Of a DNA stretch of 6,078 nt, positions 5,113-6,078 are shown piece after piece. Location: NCBI GenBank assembly GCA_035273885.1, contig DATEOR010000040.1, positions 1-6,078 on the forward strand. Reading direction: 5' to 3'. A program made the position numbers and the translations under genes. The notes beneath the pieces were generated by a model that was not told the DNA's origin, did no database searches, and saw nothing but the letters and a program-made list of their open reading frames with translations. This stretch comes from DATEOR01 sp035273885. GTDB lineage: Bacteria; Actinomycetota; Thermoleophilia; Gaiellales; Gaiellaceae. Positions within the stretch are counted from its first letter, which is position 1; the number at the start of each line of letters is the position of its first letter.

Positions 5113-6078
5113 CGCCGGGGAGATACCCCGCTTCGAGGTCGTCCATGCGCACGACTTCGAGCTCCGGCGGAGGACGTCGCAGGAACGAGCCGACGAGCAG
5201 GAGCTCGTCCGCGTCCTCGGGCGCCAGCGATTCCTCGCCGGCGCGCGCCTCCGCCAGCCCCGCCTCGAGCTCCATCCGCGCCGCCGGCCCGCGCGGCAGC
5301 GTGCGCACGGAGGCCACCCGCCCGCCCGAGACGAAAAAGGCCCGCCGGAAGCCGGGCTCGAGAGCCGGGGCGATGAGACAGAGGCGAGCCGCGCGAAGCC
5401 GCTCCAGCTCCGCCAGGTCGTCCACCACCTGCTCGAGCGCCGAGATGCGGTCGCGGAGCCGGGCTGCGTCCTCGTAGCGCAGGCACTCCGCGAGGTCGCG
5501 CAGCTTCCCGCGCAGGCGAGGGAGCGGACCTCCCGAGGAGAGCATGGCGAGCTCGCCTTCGCTCGCACCCTGCAGAGCCCGCGCCGCGAGCTCGGCTCGG
5601 CGGCGGCTGCGAATGGGCCCGAGCGGCGACGGTGTCGAGCTGACCACGATCCGGTCTCCGCGCCGCCCGAAATAAAGGTAGCGGTCGGGGCGCGACGAGC
5701 GCGCGTTGGCAGGCGGCCGCTCCTCGCGGATCAGTCGCAGTTCTTCGAGCGCCGCCTCGAGCTCGGAGCCGAGGACGCGCCACTCGATCCGCTCGACCGC
5801 GGCGAGCGCGGCTTCCACCGCGGGGCGCTGCCGCTCGCTTCGGAAGTACGACCGAAGCCGCTGCCGCAGGTTGCGCGCCCTGCCCACGTAGAGGATCTGC
5901 TCGCCTTTCCCCGCGAAGAGGTAGACGCCCGGCGAGGACGGCGCTCCGAAGGCGAGTGCGCGCTTGTCGTAAACGCGTCGAGTGCGCGGCGCGGCGAGGC
6001 GGCCGAGGTCGGCAACCGTCGTGGCGCCTCGCTCCTGCGCGAGACCGATGAGCCGGAGGAGGATCTCGGCCGTCGCCT
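5075..6078 (-). CDS. GIY-YIG/UVR nuclease, probable C-terminal part of a DnaQ-like exonuclease fusion (5' end cut)
   Basis: The visible 333 residues (numbered from the first full codon at the window edge) begin with an interdomain linker (ATTVADLG near 17-25, then RRVYDKRAL). A GIY-YIG domain follows (about 46-125): PGVYLF (49-54), LYVGRARNLRQRLRSYF (62-78) with Tyr63, Arg73 and Tyr77 at the catalytic positions, and an EAALEELRLI helix with the metal-binding Glu. Next comes RPPANARSSRPDRYLYF and a UVR-like helical pair (about 189-219, LRYEDAARLRDRI) as in UvrB/UvrC. This order matches the actinobacterial proteins in which a DEDDh (DnaQ epsilon-like) 3'-5' exonuclease is joined to a Cho/UvrC-like nuclease, thought to act in DNA repair. 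It is not UvrC: in UvrC the PGVY motif lies near the N-terminus and an RNase H-like endonuclease domain follows, and neither holds here. The exonuclease domain lies outside the window, so it is inferred. Confidence 0.78.
   Translation of the reverse strand, partial: ATAEILLRLIGLAQERGATTVADLGRLAAPRTRRVYDKRALAFGAPSSPGVYLFAGKGEQILYVGRARNLRQRLRSYFRSERQRPAVEAALAAVERIEWRVLGSELEAALEELRLIREERPPANARSSRPDRYLYFGRRGDRIVVSSTPSPLGPIRSRRRAELAARALQGASEGELAMLSSGGPLPRLRGKLRDLAECLRYEDAARLRDRISALEQVVDDLAELERLRAARLCLIAPALEPGFRRAFFVSGGRVASVRTLPRGPAARMELEAGLAEARAGEESLAPEDADELLLVGSFLRRPPPELEVVRMDDLEAGYLPGDERAAAGSGNAR
5116..5130. repeat. Short inverted repeat before the 60-aa ORF start
   Basis: CGGGG and CCCCG flank a five-base loop, a perfect five-pair hairpin ending three bases before ATG 5112 on the minus strand. 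It lies inside the nuclease coding sequence (Gly-Tyr-Leu-Pro-Gly codons), so it may be incidental. If formed in mRNA, it would shield the start until ribosomes on the upstream gene open it. Confidence 0.3.

Noticed and set aside
4294..5376. Plus-strand ORF spanning the pyrF-nuclease junction
   Set aside because: It crosses three minus-strand genes and ends in a low-complexity Arg/Ala/Pro tail typical of a shadow frame.
5075..6078. Annotation of the right-edge gene as uvrC
   Set aside because: UvrC starts with PGVY almost at its N-terminus and continues into an RNase H-like domain and helix-hairpin-helix motifs. Here a linker precedes GIY-YIG and the protein stops soon after the UVR-like region.

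Overview
The window is G+C-rich chromosomal DNA that looks actinobacterial. Three genes point that way: a CBS-less GuaB3-type IMP dehydrogenase relative, a subfamily-2 (mycobacterial-type) PyrF, and a GIY-YIG/UVR protein of the kind fused to a DnaQ-like exonuclease in actinobacteria. The sugar kinase resembles proteins I associate with Thermoleophilia (Gaiellales/Solirubrobacterales), but that lineage is an inference. I see no insertion sequence, phage gene, CRISPR array, tRNA or rRNA. The gene content is mostly housekeeping.

Almost everything is on the minus strand, in two blocks. Block 1 (right, 6078 to 3620, read leftwards) runs from the 3' part of a DnaQ/GIY-YIG-type nuclease, through a small acidic proline-rich protein that overlaps it, to pyrF (orotidine 5'-phosphate decarboxylase), and then a membrane-anchored LysM protein that overlaps the pyrF stop codon. 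Block 2 (left, 3298 to 1) runs from a secreted D-alanyl-D-alanine carboxypeptidase (serine peptidase S11), through a PfkB/1-phosphofructokinase-type sugar kinase whose ATG shares a base with the carboxypeptidase stop, to guaB3, which runs off the left edge.

The blocks are separated by about 320 bases. These contain one plausible plus-strand gene (3328-3651, 107 aa, unknown function) that diverges from the carboxypeptidase and converges on the LysM gene. A lone AT-rich patch (TATAAATT, 3311-3318) between the divergent starts could serve as a -10 box in either direction and would give almost leaderless transcripts.

Functionally, the window mixes nucleotide synthesis (pyrF, guaB3), cell-wall maintenance (LysM protein, carboxypeptidase), sugar phosphate metabolism and DNA repair. 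Tight overlaps suggest co-expression within each block. The least understood items are the 107-aa plus-strand ORF and the 60-aa acidic protein. I found no convincing new multi-gene system.
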